Shown here piece by piece: positions 46,159-56,050 of a DNA stretch of 64,000 bases. The translations under genes and the position numbers were made by a program. Source of the DNA: Parabacteroides sp. AM08-6 (lineage in GTDB: Bacteria > Bacteroidota > Bacteroidia > Bacteroidales > Tannerellaceae); NCBI RefSeq assembly GCF_003473295.1, contig NZ_QRMP01000012.1, positions 1 to 64,000 of the forward strand, written 5' to 3'. The notes below the pieces were generated by a model. The model was given only the letters and a program-made list of their open reading frames with translations, had not been told where the DNA came from and made no database searches. How positions within the stretch are numbered: the first letter of the stretch is position 1; each line of letters opens with the position of its first letter.

Positions 46159-47016
46159 ATGAGTCATAATTTATTGAAAGGCAAGCGAGGCATTATATTC
46201 GGTGCACTGAACGACATGTCCATCGCCTGGAAAGTGGCAGAGAAAGCCGTTGAAGAAGGCGCGGTTATCACATTGAGCAATACGCCTATTGCCGTCCGGA
46301 TGGGACAAGTAGATGCCTTAGCTGAAAAATTGAACGCAACAGTTATTCCCGCTGACGCAACCAGCGTGGAAGACCTTGAGGCAGTTTTCTCTAAATCAGT
46401 CGAAATATTAGGTGGTAAAATAGATTTCGTTTTACATTCCATCGGCATGAGTCCGAACGTACGTAAGAAGCGGACATACGATGACTTGGATTACGATATG
46501 TTGAATAAAACATTGGACATATCTGCATTGTCTTTCCATAAGATGCTGCAAGTTGCCAAAAAACAAGATGCAATTGCCGATAATGGTTCGGTCGTAGCTC
46601 TTTCGTATGTAGCTGCACAACGTACATTTTTCGGATATAACGATATGGCAGATGCCAAAAGTTTATTGGAATCCATCGCCCGTAGCTTCGGATATATCTA
46701 TGGACGCGAAAAAGGGGTGCGTATTAACACAATCTCCCAGTCACCAACATTGACAACAGCCGGTAGCGGTGTGAAAGGAATGGACCACCTGATGGATTTT
46801 TCAGAAAAGATGAGTCCGCTGGGAAATGCCTCAGCCGACGAATGTGCAGATTATTGCGTGATGATGTTCTCCGACTTCACCCGCAAAGTGACAATGCAGA
46901 ACCTCTACCACGACGGCGGCTTCTCGAGTATGGGCATGAGCCTTCGTGCCATGAACCAGTATAGCAAAGGTTTAGAAGAATTTACCGACGAAAACGGACA
47001 TATTATATACGGGTAA
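46159..47016 (+). CDS. fabI: Enoyl-[acyl-carrier-protein] reductase (NADH), FabI
   Basis: Catalyses the last reductive step of fatty-acid elongation. The 285-residue short-chain dehydrogenase-fold protein has the FabI-type cofactor segment GIIFGALNDMSIAW, the HSIGMSP loop and the catalytic pair in YNDMADAK (Tyr-x6-Lys), which separates FabI from ordinary SDR enzymes (Tyr-x3-Lys). The substrate-binding loop ends with GGFSSMGMS. The ATG at 46159 is chosen over a GTG nine codons upstream that overlaps the promoter box. It is the usual triclosan-type target. Confidence 0.96.
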   Translation: MSHNLLKGKRGIIFGALNDMSIAWKVAEKAVEEGAVITLSNTPIAVRMGQVDALAEKLNATVIPADATSVEDLEAVFSKSVEILGGKIDFVLHSIGMSPNVRKKRTYDDLDYDMLNKTLDISALSFHKMLQVAKKQDAIADNGSVVALSYVAAQRTFFGYNDMADAKSLLESIARSFGYIYGREKGVRINTISQSPTLTTAGSGVKGMDHLMDFSEKMSPLGNASADECADYCVMMFSDFTRKVTMQNLYHDGGFSSMGMSLRAMNQYSKGLEEFTDENGHIIYG

Positions 47017-47029
47017 TCGGTAACCCCTT

Positions 47030-47056
47030 ATAAGGGCAGGAGCTACCTGCCCTTAT
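47030..47056 (+). terminator. Hairpin after fabI
   Basis: ATAAGGGCAGG (47030-47040) pairs perfectly with CCTGCCCTTAT (47046-47056) around a 5-nt loop. The downstream T run is weak, so it may attenuate rather than fully stop transcription. Confidence 0.65.
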
Positions 47057-47084
47057 TCATATAATAGAAATCAGGACAGGCAAC

Positions 47085-47693
47085 ATGTTAACAAAAATTT
47101 ATCCGGAGAACCCCAATCCCAAAGAAGTAGACAAAGTAATCGACATTTTGCGCGACGGCGGTCTTGTTATTTACCCGACAGACACAGTCTATGCCATCGG
47201 GTGTGACGCCCTGAACGTCCGTGCTGTGGAGAAAATATGCCAGATAAAGGGGATTAATCCCCAGAAAAGTAATTTGTCTATCATCTGTTACGACCTCTCC
47301 AATCTGAGTGAATACGCCAAAGTTAGCAATACAGCCTTTAAGCTGATGAAAAAGAACCTGCCCGGCCCGTTTACTTTCATCCTGCCAACCAGTAGTGAAC
47401 TACCCAAGCTATACAAAAATAAAAAAGAGGTCGGTATCCGTGTCCCGGACAACAATATCATCCGGACACTGGTAAAAGAATTGGGTAATCCAATCCTAAC
47501 GATGTCTATACACGATGACGACGATGTGATAGAATATTCGACCGACCCCGAACTGATTGAGGAAAAATATGAAAACCTGGTCGACATTGTCATTGACGGT
47601 GGTTACGGAGGCACCGAAGCGTCTACCGTAGTGGATTGTACAACCGACGAATTTGAAATTGTCCGCCAGGGAAAAGGCGAACTTCTTTATTAA
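47085..47693 (+). CDS. Sua5/YciO/YwlC-type L-threonylcarbamoyladenylate synthase
   Basis: A 202-residue protein of the TsaC/Sua5/YciO superfamily. It has the ATP/threonine-binding segments IYPTDTVYAIGCDA near 29-42, IKGINPQKSNLSII and PGPFTFILPTS, and a late STVVDCT block. TsaC and Sua5 make threonylcarbamoyl-AMP for the t6A37 tRNA modification; this size, without the C-terminal Sua5 domain, fits TsaC or the related YciO, and the sequence cannot fully separate them. It starts 68 bp after fabI and is followed 24 bp later by dgt. Confidence 0.85.
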   Translation: MLTKIYPENPNPKEVDKVIDILRDGGLVIYPTDTVYAIGCDALNVRAVEKICQIKGINPQKSNLSIICYDLSNLSEYAKVSNTAFKLMKKNLPGPFTFILPTSSELPKLYKNKKEVGIRVPDNNIIRTLVKELGNPILTMSIHDDDDVIEYSTDPELIEEKYENLVDIVIDGGYGGTEASTVVDCTTDEFEIVRQGKGELLY

Positions 47694-47717
47694 TCCGGAT
47701 TTATAAAAACAAATACG

Positions 47718-49043
47718 ATGAATTGGAGCCAGCTTCTTTCAGGCAAACGTTTCGGTATGGAAGAATACCACGAACGTAAACACGAACGTACGGACTTTCA
47801 GCGGGATTACGACCGGTTGATATTCTCTTCTCCTTTTCGCCGCTTGCAGAATAAAACACAGGTATTCCCTCTACCGGGAAGCATCTTCGTACACAACCGT
47901 CTGACACATAGTCTGGAAGTTTCTTGCGTAGGTCGTTCGCTCGGTAATAATGTGGCAAAAGAACTCATCAAAAAGTATCCGGAAGGCAGCATCAACTTTC
48001 CTGAAATCGGCTCGATTGTTTCTGCGGCCTGTCTGGCACACGATATGGGGAATCCTCCTTTCGGGCATTCCGGCGAACGGGCCATCTCCGCTTATTTCTC
48101 GGAAGGAAACGGGAAAGAACTGAAAGAACGTATTCTGGAAGAAGGAGGACGTTATGACGATTTCTTGCATTTTGAAGGAAATGCAAATGCGATACGCCTG
48201 CTTACCCATCAGTTCATCGGTCGCCGTAAAGGTGGTTTTGCCATGACCTACAGTACACTTGCGTCTATTGTCAAATATCCGTATTCATCTGTTTATGCCG
48301 GCAAAAAAGGGAAATTCGGCTTCTTCCAGTCCGAAGAGGAGACGTATTTGCGCATTGCGCATGAATTGGGTATCCGCCGTAATCCGGAAGACGAGAATAA
48401 ATTTGTCCGCTATCCGCTGGTTTACTTAGTGGAAGCGGCCGATGATATCTGCTATCAGATTATGGATATTGAAGATGCCTGTAAACTACATATCCTGACA
48501 ACGGAAGAAGCGATTCATCTTCTCCTTAACTTTTTTGAAAAAGAACGTCTCGACCATATCACCCGCGTCATGAAAATGGTAGACGATACAAACGAACAGA
48601 TTGCCTATCTCCGTTCCTGCATTATCGGCCTGTTGGTGGACGAATGTTCCCGTATTTTCTTGGAAAATGAAGAGGGTATCCTTAACGGTACCTATAATAC
48701 CCCGTTGATAGAAAATATTTGCGGACAAGCAAAAGATGCGTATGCTACCTGCTCCCAGACAGCTTACAAAAAAATATACAGGGCTAAAGAAGTATTGGAT
48801 ATAGAACTGGCCGGTTACCATATCTTCAGCAATCTGATAGATACATTGACGGAAGCCGTTATGAACCAAGGACATGCCTACAGCAAACTATTACTGCAAC
48901 GTATTCCTGAACAATACGATACGAACGAGCCTACTATTTACGGGAAAGTACAATGTGTACTGGATTATATTTCAGGCATGACGGACGTATATGCCCTCGA
49001 TTTATACAGGAAGATAACCGGAATGAGCCTGCCTGCAGTATGA
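47718..49043 (+). CDS. dgt: Deoxyguanosinetriphosphate triphosphohydrolase-like protein
   Basis: Cleaves dNTPs to nucleoside and triphosphate, lowering the dNTP pool. The 441-residue HD-domain protein has FSSPFRRLQNKTQVFPL, the first metal histidine in RLTHSLEV, the HD pair in CLAHDMGNPPFGHSGE and a later metal Asp in LVEAADDICY. It is most like the Dgt family with the dNTPase core rather than the short type. The TGA stop is directly followed by the stop codon of the convergent rsgA gene with no spacer. Confidence 0.93.
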   Translation: MNWSQLLSGKRFGMEEYHERKHERTDFQRDYDRLIFSSPFRRLQNKTQVFPLPGSIFVHNRLTHSLEVSCVGRSLGNNVAKELIKKYPEGSINFPEIGSIVSAACLAHDMGNPPFGHSGERAISAYFSEGNGKELKERILEEGGRYDDFLHFEGNANAIRLLTHQFIGRRKGGFAMTYSTLASIVKYPYSSVYAGKKGKFGFFQSEEETYLRIAHELGIRRNPEDENKFVRYPLVYLVEAADDICYQIMDIEDACKLHILTTEEAIHLLLNFFEKERLDHITRVMKMVDDTNEQIAYLRSCIIGLLVDECSRIFLENEEGILNGTYNTPLIENICGQAKDAYATCSQTAYKKIYRAKEVLDIELAGYHIFSNLIDTLTEAVMNQGHAYSKLLLQRIPEQYDTNEPTIYGKVQCVLDYISGMTDVYALDLYRKITGMSLPAV

Positions 49044-49976
49044 TTAATATTCTTCCCGGTACTTGCTTTCCTGCTTGTCTTCCAGAATGCTTAGATAACT
49101 TTTATAGCGCGATTCGCTGATAAATTGTTCTTCTAGTGCTTTCAAAACTGCACAGCCGGGTTCATGTCGATGGGAGCAGTTATTAAACTTGCAATCATGG
49201 GAAAAATGGAAGATTTCCGGGAAATAATGAGCGATTTCCGCACCTTCCATTTCTATCGTCCCGAAACCTTTTATACCCGGAGTATCAATCAGATACCCTC
49301 CTTCCGGAAGTGGAATCATTTCAGAGAAGGTAGTGGTATGCATTCCCTTATTATGATATTCGGATATATCTCCGGTCCGTAAATTAACGCCGGGAATCAG
49401 TTTGTTGATAATCGTCGATTTACCGACCCCGGAATGTCCGGACAACAAGGTTATTTTATCTTTCAGTTCCGCTTTCAATTCATCCAAACCGACCTCTTCG
49501 CGGGCACAAAGTTTGGAACAAGGATAACCGATAGTCGTATACAGATGGATAAGCGCGTCCAACATCGCCTGGTCTTCGCCACGATACCGGTCTATCTTAT
49601 TAAAAACAAGCTTCACAGGTACCCGGTAAGCTTCGGCTGTTGCCAGAAAACGGTCGATAAAAATAGTGGTAGTTATCGGATAATTAACCGTAACAATCAG
49701 CATTGCCTGGTCTAGATTGGCTGCGATAATATGGGATTGTTTGGACAGATTGGAGGCACGACGGATGATGTAGTTTTTCCTTTCTTCTATTTTGGTTATG
49801 AATGCGGTACCTTCTGCGTTAATATCAATTTCAACCTGGTCTCCGACCGCAACTGGATTGGTTGTACGAATATCTTTCAACCGGAAATTACCTTTTATCT
49901 TACTCTCTATATCACGTCCGTCATCCGTGCGGACCGTGTACCAACTTCCGGTATTTTTAATAACCAATCCCTTCAT
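49044..49976 (-). CDS. rsgA: Ribosome small-subunit biogenesis GTPase RsgA
   Basis: Late-stage 30S assembly factor. The 310-residue protein has the N-terminal OB-fold, the circularly permuted GTPase with NKID at 126-129 before the P-loop GHSGVGKST at 180-188 and DTPGIKGFG, and a C-terminal zinc knuckle ([10 protein letters not shown] then EPGC). The permuted order is diagnostic. It is downstream of frr, separated by a 101-bp gap with a strong hairpin, and ends flush against dgt. Confidence 0.96.
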   Translation of the reverse strand: MKGLVIKNTGSWYTVRTDDGRDIESKIKGNFRLKDIRTTNPVAVGDQVEIDINAEGTAFITKIEERKNYIIRRASNLSKQSHIIAANLDQAMLIVTVNYPITTTIFIDRFLATAEAYRVPVKLVFNKIDRYRGEDQAMLDALIHLYTTIGYPCSKLCAREEVGLDELKAELKDKITLLSGHSGVGKSTIINKLIPGVNLRTGDISEYHNKGMHTTTFSEMIPLPEGGYLIDTPGIKGFGTIEMEGAEIAHYFPEIFHFSHDCKFNNCSHRHEPGCAVLKALEEQFISESRYKSYLSILEDKQESKYREEY

Positions 49977-49995
49977 ATAAATTATAAACTAAAAA

Positions 49996-50065
49996 TTGAA
50001 AACTAAGAATTGAAAGAAGAACGCCTGAGAAGAAAGGATTGTTCATTCCAATTCTTAGTTTTCAA
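49996..50065. terminator. Long hairpin between frr and rsgA
   Basis: A 17-bp perfect stem (49996-50012 with 50049-50065) encloses 36 nt. On the minus strand it follows the frr stop by 13 nt. A/T-rich flanks fit a terminator or processing site between frr and rsgA, but there is no long T run, so the function is not certain. Confidence 0.6.
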
Positions 50066-50077
50066 CTTTCAATCATT

Positions 50078-50641
50078 TTAAACTGTCATTATTTCTTTTT
50101 CTTTTGCTGCATACAGTTCGTCTATTTTCTTAATAAACTTATCGTGTATCTTCTGAACTTCCGCTTCGGCATCTTTTTCCACATCTTCAGGGACATTATC
50201 AGTCTTAATACTTTTTTTCAATGCTTCGATAGCATCGCGACGGGCATTCCGGATACTCACTTTAGCTGTTTCAGCTTCCTGCTTGGACTGTTTTGCCAGC
50301 TGTTTACGACGTTCTTCGGTTAAAGGAGGAATGCCGAGACGAATCACTTCACCATTGTTCTCCGGCGTAATACCCACTTCCGAATTAAGGATAGCCTTTT
50401 CTATTTCTTTGATTAATGGCTTTTCCCAAGGAGTTATAATAATGGTCTTAGCATCCGGTGTGTTTATTGATGCAACATTCGAAAGAGGGACAAGACCTCC
50501 GTAATACATCACCTTAACGCCGTCAAGGATTTTCGGATTGGCTTTACCGGCACGGATGTGGGCCAATTGTTCGTCAAGATAATCAATAGCGAATGCCATT
50601 TTCTCTTCTGCCGCTTTTACATATTGCTTAGTATCTGCCAT
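50078..50641 (-). CDS. frr: Ribosome recycling factor
   Basis: Splits post-termination ribosomes together with EF-G. The 187-residue protein has the family length and the conserved [15 protein letters not shown] helix, the [10 protein letters not shown]-terminal motif and the [14 protein letters not shown] segment. A -7-like box lies on the minus strand at 50687-50680. The next gene downstream is rsgA. Confidence 0.97.
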   Translation of the reverse strand: MADTKQYVKAAEEKMAFAIDYLDEQLAHIRAGKANPKILDGVKVMYYGGLVPLSNVASINTPDAKTIIITPWEKPLIKEIEKAILNSEVGITPENNGEVIRLGIPPLTEERRKQLAKQSKQEAETAKVSIRNARRDAIEALKKSIKTDNVPEDVEKDAEAEVQKIHDKFIKKIDELYAAKEKEIMTV

Positions 50642-50679
50642 AACTAATTGAATATTTTTGTTTTCTGTTTTTTACTAAA

Positions 50680-50687
50680 CAAAAGTA
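50680..50687 (-). promoter_or_regulatory. Candidate -7 box of the frr promoter
   Basis: On the minus strand TACTTTTG matches TAnnTTTG and ends 39 bp before the frr ATG. Confidence 0.6.
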
Positions 50688-50842
50688 GTAAAGTTTTCGT
50701 ATTTAACAAACTGTATGTCGAAGAAGAAAAGAAATTATTACATTAATGTCAAAAATATAAGTCATTCTATCATTTTTATACTTGCAGAAAGCACAGCAAT
50801 CACTTTATTTGTATAATCATAAACATATCTTAAGTTTACTAT

Positions 50843-52432
50843 ATGAAAAAAGAAATTCTATCAATTTTGGTTCTATGGCTTGCTTGTTGCTGTATGCAAG
50901 CCCAATCCATTGCAGTTGTTCCCCAACCTTCGGAAATAACCAGTACATCCGCTCCGGTCATTTTAAAAAACGGAAAAGAGATTAAGGTTTATATCACACC
51001 TGAAGCACAATTGGAAAAGGCCTATATTTCAGATTTATTGCAAGAGATGAGATTGTCGCCCGTCTATGTTTCCAAAAATAAAAAAGCGCAGCTTGTATTG
51101 GAAATGAAACCGGGAGTAACAGGTAATCCGGAAGAGTATCTCCTGAACATTGGCCCTAAAGAAAAAAATCCGATTCATATCCAAGCCGAAACAGAAGCCG
51201 GTTTACGCTACGCCATGCAAACATTACGCCAATTGGTATATGAACAAAATGGAGCAGTCTGTTTCCCCGGATGTAAAATAAAAGACATTCCAGCCTTTTC
51301 GTGGCGGGCATTTATGTTGGATGAAAGCCGCCATTTCCATGGTATGGCTATCGTAAAAAATCTGTTGGATGAAATGGCACGGTTGAAGATGAACACTTTT
51401 CATTGGCATTTGGTAGATGACCCAGGCTGGCGTATCGAAATCAAAAAATATCCGCTTTTGACAAAAATCGGTTCCAAAAGAGACTTCTCCCACCGGGAGA
51501 TAACACCAGCCGGATGGGATAGTATTCATTCGGAACGCACCTATTACACACAAGATGAAATACGGGAAATCATACAATACGCCGCTATCAGAGGTATCCG
51601 GATTATTCCGGAAATAGAAGTTCCGGGGCATGCGTCCGCCTCCATTGCTGCTTATCCTTGGCTTGGAACATCCAGCCGTAAAGAAGATAAACCGGTATGG
51701 GGAGATTTATACCAGGTCACAGACCCTAAGGTTGAACAATTTCTACAGGATGTACTCAGTGAAGTCGTAGCACTCTTTCCCTCCAAAATCGTACATATTG
51801 GGGGCGATGAGGCCGGATTCGTACACTGGCAGAATGACAAAGACATAACAGCCTTTATGAAAGCCAATAATCTACCTACCTGTTCCGATTTACAATTGTG
51901 GGCTATCAACAGGGCTTCGGCGTTCCTTGCTTCCAAAGGATGTAAAATGATTGGATGGAATGAAATTACAGGCGATAACATTCGTAATGAACAGCATGTT
52001 GAAGCCAGTAAATCCGAAAAATTGGCAGCAGGAACGATTGTTCAATTTTGGGATGGAGAGGTTAGTTTGGTTAACAAAGCAATACAAAAAGGATATGACG
52101 TTGTTAATTCAAACCGTCTCTTTACTTATCTGGACTACCCATATGATGCTATACCTTTGGACAAGGCTTACTCTTTCAATCCGATACCGGAGAATTTACC
52201 GGCTAATGTTTCCAATAAAATATTAGGTACAGGATGCCAGATGTGGGGAGAGTTCACACCTACGCCGGAACGGATTTATTTCCAGACATTCCCTCGCATA
52301 GCTGCCTATGCAGAGTGTGGATGGACTGAAAATTCCAAGAAAGATTATAAAGACTTTTGCAAGAGAATGCAAAAAATACAACAGATATGGGATAAGAAAG
52401 GCTATATAAATACACAGCCGTTATATAAATAA
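50843..52432 (+). CDS. Secreted beta-N-acetylhexosaminidase (GH20)
   Basis: A 529-residue glycoside hydrolase that removes terminal GlcNAc or GalNAc from host glycans or chitooligosaccharides. A signal peptide (MKKEILSILVLWLACCCMQA) directs it to the periplasm or outer membrane; the cysteines near the cleavage site leave a lipoprotein possible. A GH20b-like N-terminal domain precedes the GH20 catalytic barrel with the Asp-Glu pair in HIGGDE (Asp322, Glu323) and a downstream QMWGEFTP. TATACTTG at 50777 is a near -7 box. It is convergent with the GH78-type gene and is probably not part of the downstream PUL operon. Confidence 0.92.
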   Translation: MKKEILSILVLWLACCCMQAQSIAVVPQPSEITSTSAPVILKNGKEIKVYITPEAQLEKAYISDLLQEMRLSPVYVSKNKKAQLVLEMKPGVTGNPEEYLLNIGPKEKNPIHIQAETEAGLRYAMQTLRQLVYEQNGAVCFPGCKIKDIPAFSWRAFMLDESRHFHGMAIVKNLLDEMARLKMNTFHWHLVDDPGWRIEIKKYPLLTKIGSKRDFSHREITPAGWDSIHSERTYYTQDEIREIIQYAAIRGIRIIPEIEVPGHASASIAAYPWLGTSSRKEDKPVWGDLYQVTDPKVEQFLQDVLSEVVALFPSKIVHIGGDEAGFVHWQNDKDITAFMKANNLPTCSDLQLWAINRASAFLASKGCKMIGWNEITGDNIRNEQHVEASKSEKLAAGTIVQFWDGEVSLVNKAIQKGYDVVNSNRLFTYLDYPYDAIPLDKAYSFNPIPENLPANVSNKILGTGCQMWGEFTPTPERIYFQTFPRIAAYAECGWTENSKKDYKDFCKRMQKIQQIWDKKGYINTQPLYK

Positions 52433-52474
52433 ACAAATGTCCGTACGCTCATTCATAACATTTCATTTATAAGT

Positions 52475-52522
52475 AAAGTCTTTTCTCTTTAGAATGTGAG
52501 AGCATTCGGGAGAAAAGACTTT
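52475..52522. terminator. Bidirectional terminator between the GH20 and GH78 genes
   Basis: A 13-bp stem, 52475-52487 with 52510-52522, sits between the convergent genes and is flanked by A residues on the left and T residues on the right, so it can serve both strands. Confidence 0.8.
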
Positions 52523-52551
52523 CGTTTATTTGTCAATAAATGGTCCTGCTT

Positions 52552-54771
52552 TTATTGCTTATGCAAACTACAATTAGATGCATTTTCTATTGTAACCTCA
52601 TATCCTTCAGGAATATTCAAAGAATAAGAGATTACATTATCTTTCTTGACCCACTCAAGCGTTACATATTCAGGACCTACAGGTATCTTGCCTTTACAAG
52701 ACTTCAAATCTGTATCCGTAAATTTAATTTCAATCTTTTTGATATTAGGTAAAATATTTTTTACCCCTAATATATCGCGATAAAAAACATGTGCAATATG
52801 AGAAGCAAAGCCATGATTACAGCTTGCCACAGTAGTCATGTTTTCCCACAATGTACCGGTTGTCTTCGCCATAATCAGATATTCATCGAGCGATTCATTC
52901 ATCAGCTGACGAATATGACCATATCTCGACAGTATCTCCAGACGTAAATAGTTTCCTATAAATGCGTTCGCAAAATGAATTGAGGGATACGGATTATTTA
53001 TTTTACGTTTTGGACCGAATTCATTTAATAGACGTTGCCATAACTCAGGATACAATTCAGGAGTCGCCACATTAAAATAGAAGGCATAGTATTGACAAAC
53101 TTCTGTTTGATTATTTCTCTGAACCTCTAGTTTGCCATTCTTCCGAACAGCATTATCGGAGAAAAATTGACCATCGAACGATTGCTTACGTATTACCTTA
53201 CGCACTTTTTCAGCCTCTTTCTTCAATGATGAATCATTATATATATTACCGGCTGCATCCAACATACCGGCATAAAGCATATTGGAGGGATAATTTACAT
53301 CCTGAACAAAACTATTGGCAGCAGACCATTCCACAAAAACCCACTTATCTAGTTTCTCCAACAATCCATCTTTATTTTTAAACGGTTTGAAATATTCAAT
53401 CAAATCATAGACTTTCGGCTTAAGAGCTTCAATCATCACCTTATCTGTACTCCGTTTTGCATATTCTTCCAATTCAAGAACAAACCACATCGCCCAATTT
53501 GGAATAAAATTATTATTCGGATGATCGCTCGGATAGCACATTGGCAACATTCCATGCGGAATATCCTTGAATGTATCAGGTAATAAGAAATTTTGTAAAA
53601 AGTTATGTTCTATCCATGTATAACCGGATAAATCAAAAGCAACCCGAGCACTAAAATAACTATCGCAAAGCCACCCTGCCCGTTCTCGCGAAGGGCAATC
53701 CATAAATATATCAAGGGCGTTCTGCCGAAATGTTTCACGAGCTGTTTCGAAAAGGAAGTTTAAACCAACATCATTCGATTCAAACTCGGCACGATGCACA
53801 TCGCTATTTACATAACTACGCATATAAGTCATAAGGATATCTCCTTCCCCTTCTATCTTCGTTTTTAAATACTTCAATGTATAAGGCTCGAATGTTTCGA
53901 GAGTGTAATCTCCGGGCTGTAAATCATAGACAATATAGCTTTCTGTACCTAAGCGTTTATAATTCACGTCATTATTTGACAACAATTCATCAAAAAAGAG
54001 AGTAATCTTAGATGGCTTTTTCACCTTTACCGAAAGGCCGATAAAACCGGTACTATTGGAGGTAAACACATAAAGACTATCCGATATTTGCGAGGAACGA
54101 AGAATTGAATAATCCGGATATGGAACCCCTCTCGGTAAAAGTTTCTTCTCCGGCTGTATCGCGCAAGAAACCGGCTGGCCTTTATTCCATGAGGCATCCG
54201 TCATCCACTGATTATAATCAGATGACAAAATATAATACTCTGTAAAAGGACGCTGAAAACTAAAGCGAGGGACATCCGGTTTTCTCTGATTCAGTATATA
54301 CGCCGAGAAGTCATCCGATGTTCCTGATGCAGTAATCACTTTATTTCCGGCTACTACTTCTGCCTGCAAAAAAGAAGGTTGGTCCAACAAATAATAACTG
54401 GGTGTATTATATCCGCTCACTTCTATGGAAACAATATTATCTCCCGGCTTCAATAAGTTTGTTATTTCATACGAATCTATACGATAATAATCATGAGCAG
54501 CGACACAAGGACCATGCGCAAGAAATTTCCCATTGACATACGCACGATAATCAGTAGAAGCCGCAATCTTTAAATTTGCACTTTCAATACTTTTCACATG
54601 GAAGACTCTACGAAACGAAACGGTCATATTCTGCTTCTTTTCATTCCCTTCCGGCCATATTGGTTTTGCTTTTACAAACGAACTCACTTCATTAAAAAGG
54701 AAATCATTACCTTTTACACTCACTGTTATCAATAGTGATAATATGGTTATTACAAATGTCTTTAAATTCAT
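52552..54771 (-). CDS. Secreted alpha-L-rhamnosidase-like glycoside hydrolase (GH78-type)
   Basis: A 739-residue exported enzyme (signal peptide MNLKTFVITILSLLITVS, cleavage near VKG). N-terminal beta-sandwich domains (about 40-300) are followed by an alpha/alpha-barrel with DIFMDCPSRERAGWLCDS near 370, corresponding to the GH78 signature DCPxRDERxGW/GD, and a C-terminal beta domain. The acid residue is placed within this block. It is the last gene of the susC-susD operon, so it probably trims rhamnosyl side chains from the imported or captured glycan. The block differs from typical GH78 (RERAGWLCD instead of RDERxGWxGD), so specificity may not be plain rhamnosidase. Confidence 0.82.
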   Translation of the reverse strand: MNLKTFVITILSLLITVSVKGNDFLFNEVSSFVKAKPIWPEGNEKKQNMTVSFRRVFHVKSIESANLKIAASTDYRAYVNGKFLAHGPCVAAHDYYRIDSYEITNLLKPGDNIVSIEVSGYNTPSYYLLDQPSFLQAEVVAGNKVITASGTSDDFSAYILNQRKPDVPRFSFQRPFTEYYILSSDYNQWMTDASWNKGQPVSCAIQPEKKLLPRGVPYPDYSILRSSQISDSLYVFTSNSTGFIGLSVKVKKPSKITLFFDELLSNNDVNYKRLGTESYIVYDLQPGDYTLETFEPYTLKYLKTKIEGEGDILMTYMRSYVNSDVHRAEFESNDVGLNFLFETARETFRQNALDIFMDCPSRERAGWLCDSYFSARVAFDLSGYTWIEHNFLQNFLLPDTFKDIPHGMLPMCYPSDHPNNNFIPNWAMWFVLELEEYAKRSTDKVMIEALKPKVYDLIEYFKPFKNKDGLLEKLDKWVFVEWSAANSFVQDVNYPSNMLYAGMLDAAGNIYNDSSLKKEAEKVRKVIRKQSFDGQFFSDNAVRKNGKLEVQRNNQTEVCQYYAFYFNVATPELYPELWQRLLNEFGPKRKINNPYPSIHFANAFIGNYLRLEILSRYGHIRQLMNESLDEYLIMAKTTGTLWENMTTVASCNHGFASHIAHVFYRDILGVKNILPNIKKIEIKFTDTDLKSCKGKIPVGPEYVTLEWVKKDNVISYSLNIPEGYEVTIENASNCSLHKQ

Positions 54772-54822
54772 AATCGTAAAATTTAATTACACAAAATCTG
54801 GAACTTTAATGATTAAGAAGAA

Positions 54823-54864
54823 AATAGTTACCAACAACTACAAAGATAGCCATTGGTAACTATT
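54823..54864. terminator. Hairpin between the DUF4998-type and GH78-type genes
   Basis: AATAGTTACCAA (54823-54834) pairs perfectly with TTGGTAACTATT (54853-54864). It lies in the 120-bp gap within the PUL and could partly terminate transcription or protect the upstream transcript; such gaps often set lower expression of the enzyme gene relative to susCD (inference). Confidence 0.6.
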
Positions 54865-54891
54865 AAACTATTTATCAGGCCATATTCCTAC

Positions 54892-56028
54892 TTAATAGCC
54901 ATAAGCATAGAATTCCATAAAACTAATATACGGAGAACCTGCTTTTGAATTGGGGAATACAAGAGCAATATAACGTCCTTTCGTTACTGCCGGCAATTCA
55001 ATCATAAACTCATCACTACCATCATAAGTCGTAGTAACTGCAGGAGTTCCCCACGACGCATCCGGAGCATCAGCCGGCAATTCTTTGTCACTCACATAAA
55101 CTTCAACATCTACAATATAACGCCAACCGGTATTTGATGAAGGAATAATTTTTAACGCAGTAGGAGCCTGAGATTCCTTCATATCAACGACAAATACTTG
55201 AGGAAACCCAGCACCGACTCTTGAATGCCAACCGGTTAAAGTATTCCCGTCGAATACCAGATATGGGAATCCGCCACCACCGTCACCCCAATCATGATTG
55301 CCATTACGTGCACTGGCCGTCCATGTATCTCTTGGGAACTGGTACAAGAACGGTTTACCATAGGTTGTCCAATCGAGCGAAACGGTATCTATGCCGTTAA
55401 CCGGCAAAAAATGTGAACGATATTCAAACAGTTCACCCGGTTTTGCATCCGGACATTTCAAAGTTTTCTCCGTAGACGGAACTTTCACAATGCTATAGCT
55501 ACCCGAATTATTCTTATAACGAACTTCCGTATAAACTAAATCTGTCGAGAGAGCCCCCCAATTAATGGTTCCCGTATAATTTCCATCACGTGTGGCTTCT
55601 TCAACGGCACGTTCCGTCAATGTTATGAAATAATTATCACCATACGATGTACCTGTAGCCTCACTGACAATAGAAGCATTTCCATCTTCATCAAATGTTT
55701 GTACATTGAAAGTATAGGTTCCTTCAACCAAATCGGGAATGCTAATCTCCACGATATCGGGTGCTTCCGTCAAATCAACCGACAGGGAATCTGTATAATT
55801 ATTCCAATAAACCTTTGCACGGACAACACTCGGATCCATCGCTTTTAGCCAAGTAAGCTTCAAGCGGTTATATCCGGAAAAGACCTTCAGAGAATCGGCT
55901 TTTTGAGGATACTTATGTCCATTCAATTGCACAAACTCTTTATATATCGAATCTTGATCTTTACAAGAAAACATATTGACTACAATAAATATCGCCAATA
56001 GGATGTATATAGATTTCTTCATTTTCAT
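54892..56028 (-). CDS. PUL lipoprotein, DUF4998 plus F5/8 type C (discoidin-like) domain
   Basis: A 378-residue surface lipoprotein. The lipobox is VVNMFSC with the lipid cysteine at 22. The N-terminal half resembles DUF4998 with two fibronectin-like sandwiches (about 35-225); the C-terminal part (about 235-378) is a discoidin/F5-8C carbohydrate-binding fold with LVFDGNTLTGWHSRVGAGFP and a late RYIALVF. It is the fourth PUL gene in transcript order and is likely to bind the glycan at the cell surface. The exact ligand is not known. Confidence 0.8.
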   Translation of the reverse strand: MKMKKSIYILLAIFIVVNMFSCKDQDSIYKEFVQLNGHKYPQKADSLKVFSGYNRLKLTWLKAMDPSVVRAKVYWNNYTDSLSVDLTEAPDIVEISIPDLVEGTYTFNVQTFDEDGNASIVSEATGTSYGDNYFITLTERAVEEATRDGNYTGTINWGALSTDLVYTEVRYKNNSGSYSIVKVPSTEKTLKCPDAKPGELFEYRSHFLPVNGIDTVSLDWTTYGKPFLYQFPRDTWTASARNGNHDWGDGGGGFPYLVFDGNTLTGWHSRVGAGFPQVFVVDMKESQAPTALKIIPSSNTGWRYIVDVEVYVSDKELPADAPDASWGTPAVTTTYDGSDEFMIELPAVTKGRYIALVFPNSKAGSPYISFMEFYAYGY

Positions 56029-56050
56029 AAATATTTAATTATCCATTTGA

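Noticed and set aside
54823-54864. Class III inversion site GTTAC-N7-GTAAC
   Set aside because: GTTAC and GTAAC are about 25 nt apart and form a simple hairpin in an intra-operon gap, with no second copy.
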